Shown in pieces: positions 37,539-45,212 of a stretch of DNA of 64,000 nt. Position numbers and translations under genes: made by a program. Each line of letters opens with the position of its first letter. Positions within the stretch are counted from its first letter, which is position 1. Below the pieces are notes generated by a model. That model did no database searches, had not been told where the DNA came from, and saw only the letters and a program-made list of their open reading frames with translations. Origin of the DNA: Streptococcus ovis DSM 16829 (GTDB taxonomy: Bacteria; Bacillota; Bacilli; Lactobacillales; Streptococcaceae). The stretch lies in the NCBI RefSeq assembly GCF_000380125.1, contig NZ_KB904584.1, positions 62,001 to 126,000 on the forward strand, written 5' to 3'.

Positions 37539-38702
37539 ATGTTTCATTTACCAAAAGAAGAATTAGAGCAGTTGGGAGCTAGTATCACCGTACCAGAGAT
37601 TTACCAACAGCCTAGTCTTTGGCGGGAAGCCTATGACTTATACAGAGAAAAGTATGATGCCATTCAGCAGTTTTTGGCGAATATTTTTGCCAAACATCCT
37701 GCTGTTCATGTTATTTTTACAGGTGCAGGAACATCAGATTTTGTTGGACAAAGTATTGCCAATCATTTGAACCAAGTCAATGATTTGAAGAAGGTTCGTT
37801 TTTCAACAGTCGGCTCTATCGAGTTGGTGACAAGACCGCATGATTACTTACAGGCAGATGTACCTACGATCTTAGTATCTTTTGCTCGTAGTGGGAACTC
37901 CCCTGAAAGTTTGGCTGCTGTTGAAAATGCGAAAAAATTGGTCACTGATTTGTATCAAGTGACCATTACGTGTGCAGCAGATGGGAAATTAGCTCTGGCA
38001 GCAGAGGGTGATGATACCAATCTCTTGCTTTTGCAACCTGCGGGTTCAAATGACAAAGGCTTTGCGATGACAGGAAGCTATTCATGTATGTCATTGACAG
38101 CTCTCTTGGTGTTCTCAACAATTGCTGAAGAAGACAAGGCGCGTTATGTGGATACTATCATTCGCCTTGGACAAGATGTATTGGACCGAGAAGACTATGT
38201 GCAAGAGTTAGTAAACCTTGATTTTGAACGGGTCATTTACCTTGGAGCAGGCGGTTTCTACGGAGTCGCTCACGAAGCACAGTTGAAGATTTTAGAATTG
38301 ACAGCTGGTCAGATTGCGACCATGTATGAATCTCCAGTTGGATTCCGTCATGGACCAAAATCACTGATCAATGAACAAACGATTGTCATCGAATTGACGT
38401 CAAATGATGCGTATACTAAGCAGTATGATGTTGACTTGCTCAATGAAGTACAGACAGATGGCATTGCTCGTCGAATTGTAGCTCTTTCTGCTACGCCGAT
38501 TGATAGTACAGAAGCACCGACCTTTGTATTGGCAGATGGTGGGCAAGATTTACCAGATGTTTTCTTGACCTTCCCATATATCCTTTTTGGTCAAACATTT
38601 GCCATCATGACAGCCCTGAAATGCAAAAACTTACCAGACACACCGTCACCAACAGGAACCGTAAACCGTGTGGTTCAAGGGGTTACCATTTATCCATTGT
38701 AG
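37539..38702 (+). CDS. agaS: SIS-domain sugar isomerase/deaminase AgaS
   Basis: 387 residues with two SIS domains: TGAGTSDFVGQSIANHL near 65 and SFARSGNSPESLAAVENAKK near 112 in the first, LGAGGFYGVAHEAQLKILELTAG near 233 in the second, then SPVGFRHGPKS. AgaS converts galactosamine-6-phosphate to tagatose-6-phosphate. It is monocistronic here, without its usual PTS neighbours. AGGAGG ribosome site. Confidence 0.9.
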   Translation: MFHLPKEELEQLGASITVPEIYQQPSLWREAYDLYREKYDAIQQFLANIFAKHPAVHVIFTGAGTSDFVGQSIANHLNQVNDLKKVRFSTVGSIELVTRPHDYLQADVPTILVSFARSGNSPESLAAVENAKKLVTDLYQVTITCAADGKLALAAEGDDTNLLLLQPAGSNDKGFAMTGSYSCMSLTALLVFSTIAEEDKARYVDTIIRLGQDVLDREDYVQELVNLDFERVIYLGAGGFYGVAHEAQLKILELTAGQIATMYESPVGFRHGPKSLINEQTIVIELTSNDAYTKQYDVDLLNEVQTDGIARRIVALSATPIDSTEAPTFVLADGGQDLPDVFLTFPYILFGQTFAIMTALKCKNLPDTPSPTGTVNRVVQGVTIYPL

Positions 38703-38720
38703 TTATGGTAATTTAAATTT

Positions 38721-38770
38721 AATAAAAATAAACAAGCTTGATAGATTTATCAAGCTTGTTTATTTTTATT
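38721..38770. terminator. Bidirectional terminator between agaS and the pfkB-type kinase
   Basis: A 22-base arm (AATAAAAATAAACAAGCTTG...) pairs perfectly with its complement around AGATTT; A and T runs at both ends serve both convergent genes. Confidence 0.92.
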
Positions 38771-39713
38771 AAATTTTTTCAATCATCACTTGAGATAATA
38801 GCTTATCAACGATTTCTCTACGTGCTACTCCAACACCGTTTTCCATAGCGTTTGCTGTGCCACTTGCAGTAGCATAACGGATAATATCTTCATCGGCCAT
38901 ATTATGTTGAAAGGCATAGATAGCGCCGGCTACAGTGGAATCTCCAGACCCAGTTGGGTTTACTAAATCAATCGTAGGAGCTGTTACATTATACAATTGA
39001 TTATTAAATTGAGCGATTGCCCCTTGTTCTCCACAGGATACAAATGTATAGGGAATTGGAGATGGATGTTTACGTAAATAATCTATCACCTGTTCTTTGC
39101 TTGTCAAATTTTGTCCAATCAGTTCAGAAAATTCGTTTAAATTAGGTTTTATAAAATCTGGTTGTTCAGTTGCATGATTGAAAATTTGATCCAAAGAGGC
39201 GCGTGAAAAATCTGCTAAGATTTTTATGGGTTTAGAGATGTTGCTACGTAAAAATTGAATAAGATCATTATAGAAGTTGGAATCGTCTGTATGTACAGAA
39301 CCATTTATTGAAACGATATGAATATTTTGTTCAATAATTGTTTTTAAAATTGTATCAAATATTTCCTGTTTTAAAGGGGCATCTACTTTTGGCCCAGTTT
39401 CAACAATTTCGGTGTGAATATTATCATTGTGCATAATTGTGATAGAATGTCGTGTTTCGGCGTCTATTGGAATATAACGAGGGTAAAACGACTCTTGCTC
39501 CAAGTGTTTTTTAAAAAATTCTCCTGAAAGTCCTCCTACTAAAGAAAGTGCAGTAGCCTTTGTTCCTAGATAAGATAAGGCACGAGCACAATTAATTCCT
39601 TTTCCAGCAGCCATGATGATAGAGTTTTGAAAACGATTGTGGACTCCTAATGAGAAGTTTTTCTCAAAATATAACAAGTCAATCGATGGATTAAGTGTAA
39701 TAATCAATACCAT
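38769..39713 (-). CDS. PfkB-family phosphosugar kinase (LacC/FruK type)
   Basis: 314 residues. Starts MVLIITLNPSIDLLYFEKNF; PfkB signature 1 region GKGINCARALSYLG near 37 and signature 2 DLVNPTGSGDSTVAGAIYAF near 246 with the catalytic Asp. LacC/FruK enzymes phosphorylate tagatose-6-P or fructose-1-P to the bisphosphate. Lies 27 bases after a DeoR gene on the same strand, divergent from the PTS and aldolase genes it probably serves. Confidence 0.88.
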   Translation of the reverse strand: MVLIITLNPSIDLLYFEKNFSLGVHNRFQNSIIMAAGKGINCARALSYLGTKATALSLVGGLSGEFFKKHLEQESFYPRYIPIDAETRHSITIMHNDNIHTEIVETGPKVDAPLKQEIFDTILKTIIEQNIHIVSINGSVHTDDSNFYNDLIQFLRSNISKPIKILADFSRASLDQIFNHATEQPDFIKPNLNEFSELIGQNLTSKEQVIDYLRKHPSPIPYTFVSCGEQGAIAQFNNQLYNVTAPTIDLVNPTGSGDSTVAGAIYAFQHNMADEDIIRYATASGTANAMENGVGVARREIVDKLLSQVMIEKI

Positions 39714-39740
39714 GATAAGGTTCCTTCCATAAAATAAAGT

Positions 39741-40481
39741 CTAATTTATTACTTTTGTATACTGTTGATAATGTTCTTTAATATCATTGGGAAGACCATC
39801 GTCAGAGATAATGCCATCTAGTTGGTGAATTTTACCAAATATATAAGAATCACTGATACCAAACTTAGAATGATCAGCCAATAGATAAATTTCTCTAGCT
39901 TGTTCCATAATTTTTAATTGGAGGCGTCCGCAGAATGGAGAAAAGGTAGTTAGGTTTTCATCGATAATCCCATTTGTAGCAATGAAGGCATAATCAATAG
40001 AAAAATCTTGTACCAATCGCTCGGCATGTATCCCGTGAAATTCTTCTGTCTTAGCGATAAATTCTCCGCCAGTCAAAAGGACATTTTCGAAATGGTGTTC
40101 AATGAGCCAACAAAAAGTAAACAAACTGTTAGTAATGATATGTTTGTGATCATTTTTTAAATGTTTTGCAAGTGCTAGAATAGTTGTCCCTGCCCCCAGA
40201 TAGATAACACTGTGAGGTTGAATTAGCTCTACTGCACGTTGTGCAATATAATTTTTCTCTTCAGGAAATAGCTCCATCTTCTCATTTGTTGTCTTTACTT
40301 TCAATGCAATTTTTCGGACACCGCCGTGTTCTTTGAGTAGAAGATTGTCGTTTGCTAAATTATCGACATCACGACGAATTGTCATAGTAGAGACATTAAG
40401 CATTTTTGCTAATTCTTTATAGGATACAATTTCCAATTTATCTACAATTTCAAGGATTTCTTTTTTTCTATTTGCTTTCAT
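39741..40481 (-). CDS. DeoR-family sugar operon regulator
   Basis: 246 residues: N-terminal winged helix with YKELAKMLNVSTMTIRRDVDNL at 21-42, the DeoR signature, and a C-terminal DeoRC sugar-phosphate sensor (IYLGAGTTILALAKHL near 94, TGGEFIAKTEEFHG near 140). Expected to respond to a phosphosugar and control the divergent promoter of the EIIABC operon through the A-rich repeats in between. Confidence 0.9.
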   Translation of the reverse strand: MKANRKKEILEIVDKLEIVSYKELAKMLNVSTMTIRRDVDNLANDNLLLKEHGGVRKIALKVKTTNEKMELFPEEKNYIAQRAVELIQPHSVIYLGAGTTILALAKHLKNDHKHIITNSLFTFCWLIEHHFENVLLTGGEFIAKTEEFHGIHAERLVQDFSIDYAFIATNGIIDENLTTFSPFCGRLQLKIMEQAREIYLLADHSKFGISDSYIFGKIHQLDGIISDDGLPNDIKEHYQQYTKVIN

Positions 40482-40570
40482 AATTTAAGTGACCTTTCAA
40501 ACCAGATGCTTTTCTTATTGATACTATCATACCATATTATAGAAAAACAAATAAAAATAACATCTATAAC

Positions 40571-40690
40571 AAAAAATAACAATAAATAACAAAAAAATAT
40601 CATTGAAAACGTTGACAAAGTCTAAAAAAACATTTATAATCACATTATAACAAAAAGTTAACAAAATGTTAACAATAAATAACAAAAAAT
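40571..40690. promoter_or_regulatory. Repeated A-rich operator candidates around the sugar operon promoter
   Basis: The sequence AACAATAAATAACAAAAAA occurs at about 40578-40597 and again at 40671-40689, one copy either side of the rightward promoter, with further TAACA/TTAACA repeats around each. DeoR-family proteins often bind such direct repeats; two clusters about 93 bases apart would allow looping. Inference from position and repetition. Confidence 0.5.
40604..40640 (+). promoter_or_regulatory. Promoter and cre site of the EIIABC/aldolase operon
   Basis: TTGACA at 40612-40617, exactly 17 bases, TATAAT at 40635-40640. TGAAAACGTTGACA (40604-40617) fits the CcpA cre consensus and overlaps the -35, predicting catabolite repression. 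Confidence 0.8.
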
Positions 40691-40707
40691 GTGAAAGGGG
40701 ATTGTAC

Positions 40708-41163
40708 ATGTATCAAAATATGTTGCAATCTAATCTAATTTGGTTAGATTGTCAGGCTTCTAATCACGAAGAATTGTTTCAAATTATTGGAAAGGAGTTA
40801 AAGAATCAAGAGTATGTGACTGACCATTATGTATCATCGCTCTTAGAAAGGGAACGTCGTTTTCCGACAGGACTAAAAACGAAGTTTTTAAATATTGCAC
40901 TCCCCCATACGGATCCAGATGTAATAGAAGAACCTTTTATATTTGTAGTACGAAATAATCAACCAATCATGATGTTGCAGATGGGTGACAATTCAGAAAC
41001 ACCTTGCAAGAATTTCTTGTTTTTAGGGATTAAAGATCCCAAAAGTCAAGTGGGCCTTTTGGCAAAAATGATGGAAATTTTTTCCCAAGAAAGTGTTGTC
41101 AAGGAGTTTATTCGTACGACTAGTAAAGCGGATATGTACCAATTGTTAAAAAAATATTTATAA
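40708..41163 (+). CDS. PTS EIIA, galactitol/fructose type
   Basis: 151-residue EIIA of the mannitol/fructose fold with the phosphorylated histidine in LNIALPHTDPDVIEEP near residue 65. Start at 40708 follows GAAAGGGG; the longer frame upstream lies in the operator. First gene of a six-gene operon with EIIB, EIIC, a small membrane protein and two aldolases. Confidence 0.88.
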   Translation: MYQNMLQSNLIWLDCQASNHEELFQIIGKELKNQEYVTDHYVSSLLERERRFPTGLKTKFLNIALPHTDPDVIEEPFIFVVRNNQPIMMLQMGDNSETPCKNFLFLGIKDPKSQVGLLAKMMEIFSQESVVKEFIRTTSKADMYQLLKKYL

Positions 41164-41189
41164 CTAATTTTATAAAGGAGAATAAGCTG

Positions 41190-41492
41190 ATGGCTAAAAA
41201 GTTAATTGTAGCATGTGGCAGTGGAGTAGCGACTAGTACAACAATCGCTGAAAAAATAAAATCTCGTTTTGAAGATGATCGCATTGATTATCCAGTAGAA
41301 GCGGTAGATTACAAATCTATTTTAAATGAATTACCTCAAGCGAGTATCTATGTGTATATTGCAATGCCTGAGCAAGAAGTGTTGGATGAGGCTGAGCGTC
41401 TAGGTGTTGCTGTCTTTCCAGGTGTCCCTTTCCTAACTGGAATGGGCGCAGATGACGTTTATGAGCAAATTGTAGCGTCGACAAATCAATAA
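41190..41492 (+). CDS. PTS EIIB, galactitol type
   Basis: 100 residues with the phosphocysteine loop VACGSGVATSTTIAEKI at 7-23, matching GatB. Carries phosphate from EIIA to the sugar during uptake. AAAGGAG ribosome site. Confidence 0.9.
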   Translation: MAKKLIVACGSGVATSTTIAEKIKSRFEDDRIDYPVEAVDYKSILNELPQASIYVYIAMPEQEVLDEAERLGVAVFPGVPFLTGMGADDVYEQIVASTNQ

Positions 41493-41537
41493 ACAACTGT
41501 TTTATTTTAACATCAGATGTATAAAGGAGATAAGATT

Positions 41538-42887
41538 ATGGAAATCTTTCAAAATGTCATTCAGTGGATTTTAGATTTAGGATCTGCAATTTTTGTACCA
41601 CTGATTATTTTGGTTTTAGGCCTATTAGTTGGAATGAATCTTAAAAAGGCATTTATTTCTGCCATTACCTTGGGTGTTGCTTTTACAGGTATGGGAATGA
41701 TTATTGGGTTTATGTCAAATGCAGTATCACCAGCCTCTGAAGCTCTAGCTTTAAATACAGGTATTTCACTTCCAGCTCTAGATTTAGGTTGGACTGGAGC
41801 AGCAAGTATAGTGTGGTCTTGGGGATATGCTTTTACATTCTTTGCGGTACAAATTGCAATTAATATTGTCATGCTAAGTTTTAATTGGACAAAGACTTTG
41901 AATGTTGACATGTGGAATGTTTGGGGGAAAGCCCTGACTGGTTACCTTGTCTATTATGTAAGTGGTCATCTGTGGGCAGGGTTCTTAGTGGCAGCTCTTC
42001 AAGTAGTTTTGGAGTTGAAACTTGGAGATATGTTCCAAAAACATATTGAAGATTTAACGGGTATTCCATTGGTAACGGTCACTCACTGTATGAACCTTTC
42101 TGCAGTATTCATGTTACCGGTCAATAAACTGATGGATAAGATTCCGTTCTTGAACAAAAAAGCAGATACAAATGCTTTGCGTAAAAAATTAGGAATTTTT
42201 TCAGAAAATTCCGTAATGGGATTTATCATTGGTGTTCTATTAGGTTTTGCTGGTGCCTATTCTGTTTCTAAATCTCTAAATTTAGGTATTCAAGTAGCCA
42301 CAGCAATGGCACTATTTCCAATGGTAAGTAAATTATTTATGCAGGCACTTTCACCATTGGCAGATTCCATGAGTGAATTTATGAAAAAACGTTTCAACGA
42401 TCGCGAAGTTTACATCGGTATGGACTGGCCACTTCTTGCTGGTCGTTCTGAGGTATGGGTGACTTTAATCTTGATGGTGCCCTTCTTTATTGGTTATTCT
42501 TTGATTTTGCCAGGAAATACAGTGCTTCCTATCGCTGGTGTTCTTAATTACTCTATTGCAGTTGGTGGTTTGCTTCTAACAGGTGGGAACCTCGCTCGTA
42601 TGATGATTTTGGGCTTAATCTATCTTCCATTATATCTATATAGTGCTACTTATTTTGCGCCAATTCTAACAGATTTAGCACGCACAACAGGAGCTGTTGA
42701 AGTAAAAGCAGGTAAATTAATTACTTGGTCCACTTTAGAAGCACCCGAATTACGTATCTTGTTTGCTGAAACATTTAATGGTAATTTCTTAGCAATCGGA
42801 GGGGCTGTACTATTCTTGTTGTTGTTTGTATGGTTGTATAAGACAATGATTCATCAAGAAGTACCGTCAAAACGTTATGAAAACTAA
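41538..42887 (+). CDS. PTS EIIC, galactitol type
   Basis: 449-residue GatC-like permease with about ten to twelve helices; FVPLIILVLGLLVGMNLKKAF near 18 and GMDWPLLAGRSEVWV near 294 are family features. Its substrate is not necessarily galactitol: the linked class II aldolases differ from the classical tagatose pathway. Start at 41538 has AAAGGAGATAAG; it overlaps the next gene by 11 bases. Confidence 0.88.
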   Translation: MEIFQNVIQWILDLGSAIFVPLIILVLGLLVGMNLKKAFISAITLGVAFTGMGMIIGFMSNAVSPASEALALNTGISLPALDLGWTGAASIVWSWGYAFTFFAVQIAINIVMLSFNWTKTLNVDMWNVWGKALTGYLVYYVSGHLWAGFLVAALQVVLELKLGDMFQKHIEDLTGIPLVTVTHCMNLSAVFMLPVNKLMDKIPFLNKKADTNALRKKLGIFSENSVMGFIIGVLLGFAGAYSVSKSLNLGIQVATAMALFPMVSKLFMQALSPLADSMSEFMKKRFNDREVYIGMDWPLLAGRSEVWVTLILMVPFFIGYSLILPGNTVLPIAGVLNYSIAVGGLLLTGGNLARMMILGLIYLPLYLYSATYFAPILTDLARTTGAVEVKAGKLITWSTLEAPELRILFAETFNGNFLAIGGAVLFLLLFVWLYKTMIHQEVPSKRYEN

Positions 42888-43122
42888 TAAAACTCTATGG
42901 TTAGCTCTACTGTTTCTTGCATTGATGTTATTCTTGTTAGGACTTAATACAGGTAATTTCGTCTATAATTTATTAGCCATTATCTTTAGTTTTATTGTAT
43001 ATCAAAAAGGCTATCAAGATTTATTTAAAGAGTATGATGACCGACAAAGAGAAAAGAAAAAGACAGCAGAAAAAATATACACTGCCTTACGTGAGGGAAA
43101 GAAAAAAGGGGACGATAAATGA
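42877..43122 (+). CDS. Small two-helix membrane protein in the sugar operon
   Basis: 81 residues: two hydrophobic segments (about 7-26 and 29-43) and a strongly charged, lysine-rich cytoplasmic tail. I do not recognise a family. It overlaps EIIC by 11 bases and the aldolase gene by four, so it is translationally coupled on both sides and almost certainly real. A role beside the permease is a guess. Confidence 0.75.
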   Translation: MKTNKTLWLALLFLALMLFLLGLNTGNFVYNLLAIIFSFIVYQKGYQDLFKEYDDRQREKKKTAEKIYTALREGKKKGDDK

Positions 43123-43871
43123 CAAGTGGTAAAATTTTATTTGAACAAGAACGACGGGCGATGGCAGAAGCTATCGAGTTGACATTCTATAGAAAAAACA
43201 CGAATACAGCTGGAGGCAATTTCTCTTTTAAAACAACGGATAAAAACGGTAAAGAATTTATTATAATGACTCCATCTATGATGTCAGAAGCATATCATGG
43301 TAAAGTCAGTGCCGCACAAGTTCTAGTTATTGATCTTGCATCAAAAGAGGTAGTAGCTGGCGAGGGCAAGCCAACTCGTGAAATCAATATGCATTTTGCT
43401 TGTTATGAGACAAATCCTGATATCAAGTGTGTCTTCCATGCTCATGCACCTAACGCAATGTTTTGGGCGACCAGTCATTTAGACATGCCAAATTTATCAG
43501 AGGCGACTCAAAAAGTGGAGTACATTAAAGTTCTCGATTTTGCACCCAATACAACACCCGAATTAGCGGAAATTGTCCGTCAAGAATTGCTTTCATCTGG
43601 TAACAAATTGCCTAAAGAATATCTGTTGGATAGTCATGGAATTCTAGTACTAACTCCGGGTGCTGATGGTGAAGAAGCATTAAATAAAGCGTTACAAATC
43701 ATTGACACGGTTGAATGGAATGCAGAAATTGCCTATAAACAAACCGTCTTCCAAAAATTAGGAATTCTAGATGGCTATTATTCTAAAGGTCAAAAAATTG
43801 GTGATATTGATGATTTAATCCATCATCGTCCTATTTGGAACCAAGAGAAAAAGGACGAAGGTTTTGAATAA
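43119..43871 (+). CDS. Class II aldolase/adducin-family protein
   Basis: 250 residues. Zinc-binding motif CVFHAHAPNAMFW near residue 107, catalytic-side TPSMMSEAYHGKVS near 51, and third histidine in LLDSHGILVLTPG near 170, the layout of fuculose/rhamnulose-phosphate aldolases and ribulose-phosphate epimerases. The AGGNFSF motif near 31 corresponds to the conserved glycine-rich phosphate loop. Exact substrate not deducible. Next aldolase starts 52 bases downstream. Confidence 0.85.
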   Translation: MTSGKILFEQERRAMAEAIELTFYRKNTNTAGGNFSFKTTDKNGKEFIIMTPSMMSEAYHGKVSAAQVLVIDLASKEVVAGEGKPTREINMHFACYETNPDIKCVFHAHAPNAMFWATSHLDMPNLSEATQKVEYIKVLDFAPNTTPELAEIVRQELLSSGNKLPKEYLLDSHGILVLTPGADGEEALNKALQIIDTVEWNAEIAYKQTVFQKLGILDGYYSKGQKIGDIDDLIHHRPIWNQEKKDEGFE

Positions 43872-43923
43872 AGTAAATGGGGGAGGATAGGGAATCTATC
43901 CTCTCTTTTGGGAGGGAATAGAA

Positions 43924-44736
43924 ATGAAAAACAGTTTTGAGCATTCTCCGATTATGACGGAGTTATGTGACTTAACATATGACATGTGGCAAAGAGGCTG
44001 GGATGAATACAATGGAGGAAATGTGAGTTGTATTTTGACAGCTAGTGATTTAGAATATTTAGATCTAGAGGTATGTGTTAAAAATGTAGTTGTGGAAAAC
44101 ATTCCCAGCAATATGATTGGTAAATACATTTTGATAACTTCTTCTGGTAGTCATTTTAGGACCTTGAAATATCATGTTCCTAGGGATACGGGAGTTATTT
44201 TCGTAACGAAAACGGGATATGATGTTGTTTGGGGATTTGAAGGAGGCAAACGCCCAACGAGTGAATTTTATATGCATCTTTTGGCTCATTCTCAAAGATT
44301 AAAAATAGATTCAGCACATAGAGTAGTAGTCCACAACCATGCACCGAATGCAACAGCTTTTTCGTTGATTTCTGAGCATGATGATAAATCGTATACATTA
44401 CCTTTGTGGAGGGTCTTGACGGAGAGTATAGTTGTTTTTCCTGATGGTGTGGGAGTATTACCTTGGGAATTACCTGGTACTTTAGAAATTGCTCGCCATT
44501 CAATTGAAAAATTAAATGAATGTCGGATTGTAGTTTGGGCTTTTCATGGTATTTTAGCAACTGGAAAGGATTTTCAAGATTGTTTTGGACTGATTGAAAC
44601 TGTTGATAAAGCTGCTAAAATACATTTACAAACAAAGGACATAAAGCGATATACCGGACTAAGTGATGAAGATTTATATGCTGTATGTAAAGTGCTCAAG
44701 GTACAACCGCGTTTGGGGTTCTTAGATGTTAGATAA
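43924..44736 (+). CDS. Rhamnulose-1-phosphate aldolase-like protein (RhaD family)
   Basis: 270 residues, close to RhaD length. Shared features: WQRGWDEYNGGNVSC near 22, TSSGSHFRTL near 77, PTSEFYMHLLAH near 112, zinc motif VVHNHAPNATAF near 137, FPDGVGVLPWELPGT near 178 and WAFHGILATG near 203. RhaD splits rhamnulose-1-phosphate to dihydroxyacetone phosphate and lactaldehyde. No rhamnose isomerase or kinase is linked, so the PTS may deliver the phosphoketose directly (inference). Confidence 0.88.
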   Translation: MKNSFEHSPIMTELCDLTYDMWQRGWDEYNGGNVSCILTASDLEYLDLEVCVKNVVVENIPSNMIGKYILITSSGSHFRTLKYHVPRDTGVIFVTKTGYDVVWGFEGGKRPTSEFYMHLLAHSQRLKIDSAHRVVVHNHAPNATAFSLISEHDDKSYTLPLWRVLTESIVVFPDGVGVLPWELPGTLEIARHSIEKLNECRIVVWAFHGILATGKDFQDCFGLIETVDKAAKIHLQTKDIKRYTGLSDEDLYAVCKVLKVQPRLGFLDVR

Positions 44737-44738
44737 TA

Positions 44739-44799
44739 GAGAGTGGAGAGAAATCGGTCATTCGTAAGAATTCGATTTCTCTCCACTCTCGTATTTTTT
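44739..44799 (+). terminator. Long hairpin terminator of the sugar operon
   Basis: GAGAGTGGAGAGAAATCG pairs perfectly over 18 bases with CGATTTCTCTCCACTCTC (44773-44790), followed by GTATTTTTT. It is also the outer end of repeat copy B. Confidence 0.85.
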
Positions 44800-45184
44800 A
44801 GTGTTCGCCCTAGAACGGTCTCCCAGATCTTTTTAACTCAGTACACTACAACTCAAAAGGTTTGGGGAGTCTTTGAGCTTGGAAATTTGGGAAACATGTT
44901 TGTCAAATTCGTTAGGGCTGTAATAGCTGATGAGATTGGCGTATTAGGGACTAGAGTTGTTTTGCAACTCGCGATTTCTCACCTTCAAGGCTCATATACC
45001 TTGAAGCACTCAGCAGTGGGTCATTGGTTTTCAAGCACTTAATAAACTGTGCAGGAGGAACACGAAAATTAGCAAAGCCAGTATTGTCTCTTTTCAATTT
45101 CTAGAGACAAGCTGACAGTCTAACTCCAGGCTGTCCAAGCTCCCAACCACTGTGTCTCGCTTGACAATTCAAAAATAAATTGAG

Positions 45185-45212
45185 AAGAGGCCAGGACTTT
45201 TATCCCAGCCTC
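45185..45212 (-). terminator. Terminator of pepX, first module of repeat copy B
   Basis: On the minus strand AGAGGCTGGGA, loop TAAAA, GTCCTGGCCTCTTCT; same hairpin family as after namA. Confidence 0.75.
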
